Source: JAHRAH01 sp051009015 (GTDB taxonomy: Bacteria; Pseudomonadota; Gammaproteobacteria; Tethybacterales; Persebacteraceae). From it: a stretch of DNA of 5,814 nucleotides. The notes below the pieces were generated by a model. It was given only the letters and a program-made list of their open reading frames with translations. It ran no database searches and had not been told where the DNA came from. The position numbers and the translations under genes are program-made. This document shows, piece after piece, positions 5,791 through 5,814 of the stretch (the stretch's first letter is position 1; each line of letters begins with the position of its first letter). The DNA lies in assembly GCA_051009015.1 (NCBI GenBank), contig JBPCWZ010000084.1, positions 1 to 5,814 on the forward strand, given 5' to 3'.

Positions 5791-5799
5791 GTTATCAAA

Positions 5800-5812
5800 G
5801 CCCTGAAAGGGC
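5800..5812. repeat. Short hairpin GCCCT-GAA-AGGGC at the window edge
   Basis: A perfect 5-bp stem with a GAA loop, two bases from the right edge. It resembles in size and sequence the GCCC-GAAA-GGGC hairpin at 3034-3045 after gatB. The repeat tract may continue beyond the window, and the gene it precedes is not visible. Confidence 0.45.
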
Positions 5813-5814
5813 GA

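Noticed and set aside
5079..5798. Minus-strand 239-aa open frame containing MDSRFRGND
   Set aside because: It runs antisense through the ankyrin repeats and the palindromic repeats. The peptide is the usual artefact of translating a dRS3-like repeat, and the rest mirrors the 33-codon periodicity of the real gene.

Overview
The window looks like a piece of a pseudomonadotal (proteobacterial) chromosome, most probably beta- or gammaproteobacterial. I judge this from the gatC-gatA-gatB order, GatB motifs such as CDGNMQEGSFR, and a 20-bp palindrome of the Neisseria dRS3 type (ATTCCC-N8-GGGAAT). I cannot name the genus. The large ankyrin protein and the palindromic repeats fit a host-associated or symbiotic lineage, but that is inference.

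Bases 1-3018 hold a housekeeping operon. It contains the last 34 codons of gatC, all of gatA (143-1573) and all of gatB (1570-3018, sharing ATGA with the gatA stop). Together they encode the GatCAB tRNA-dependent amidotransferase, which turns misacylated Glu-tRNA(Gln) and/or Asp-tRNA(Asn) into the correct aminoacyl-tRNA. The catalytic residues expected in GatA are present and GatB is full length, so the complex should be functional.

Bases 3019-5594 are accessory in character. Two genes diverge from a 176-bp spacer. On the minus strand (3630-3052) is a 192-aa protein of the poorly characterised DUF7002-like type, with features reminiscent of ADP-ribosyltransferase folds such as DarT. On the plus strand (3807-5594) is a 595-aa protein made almost wholly of 17 ankyrin repeats plus a C-terminal cap. 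The spacer carries a near-symmetric TGCTATAACA element that reads as an extended -10 box on both strands, so one site may drive both genes.

This two-gene block is bracketed by two copies of the 12-mer CGTCATTCCCGC in the same orientation. One is a degraded copy in the 33-bp gap after gatB. The other is an intact dRS3-like palindrome at 5679-5698. From there to the window end the DNA is non-coding and packed with perfect hairpins, including a possible three-way junction at 5706-5766. The most interesting points are the putative ART-like/ankyrin pair, its symmetric divergent promoter, and the repeat-bracketed layout.
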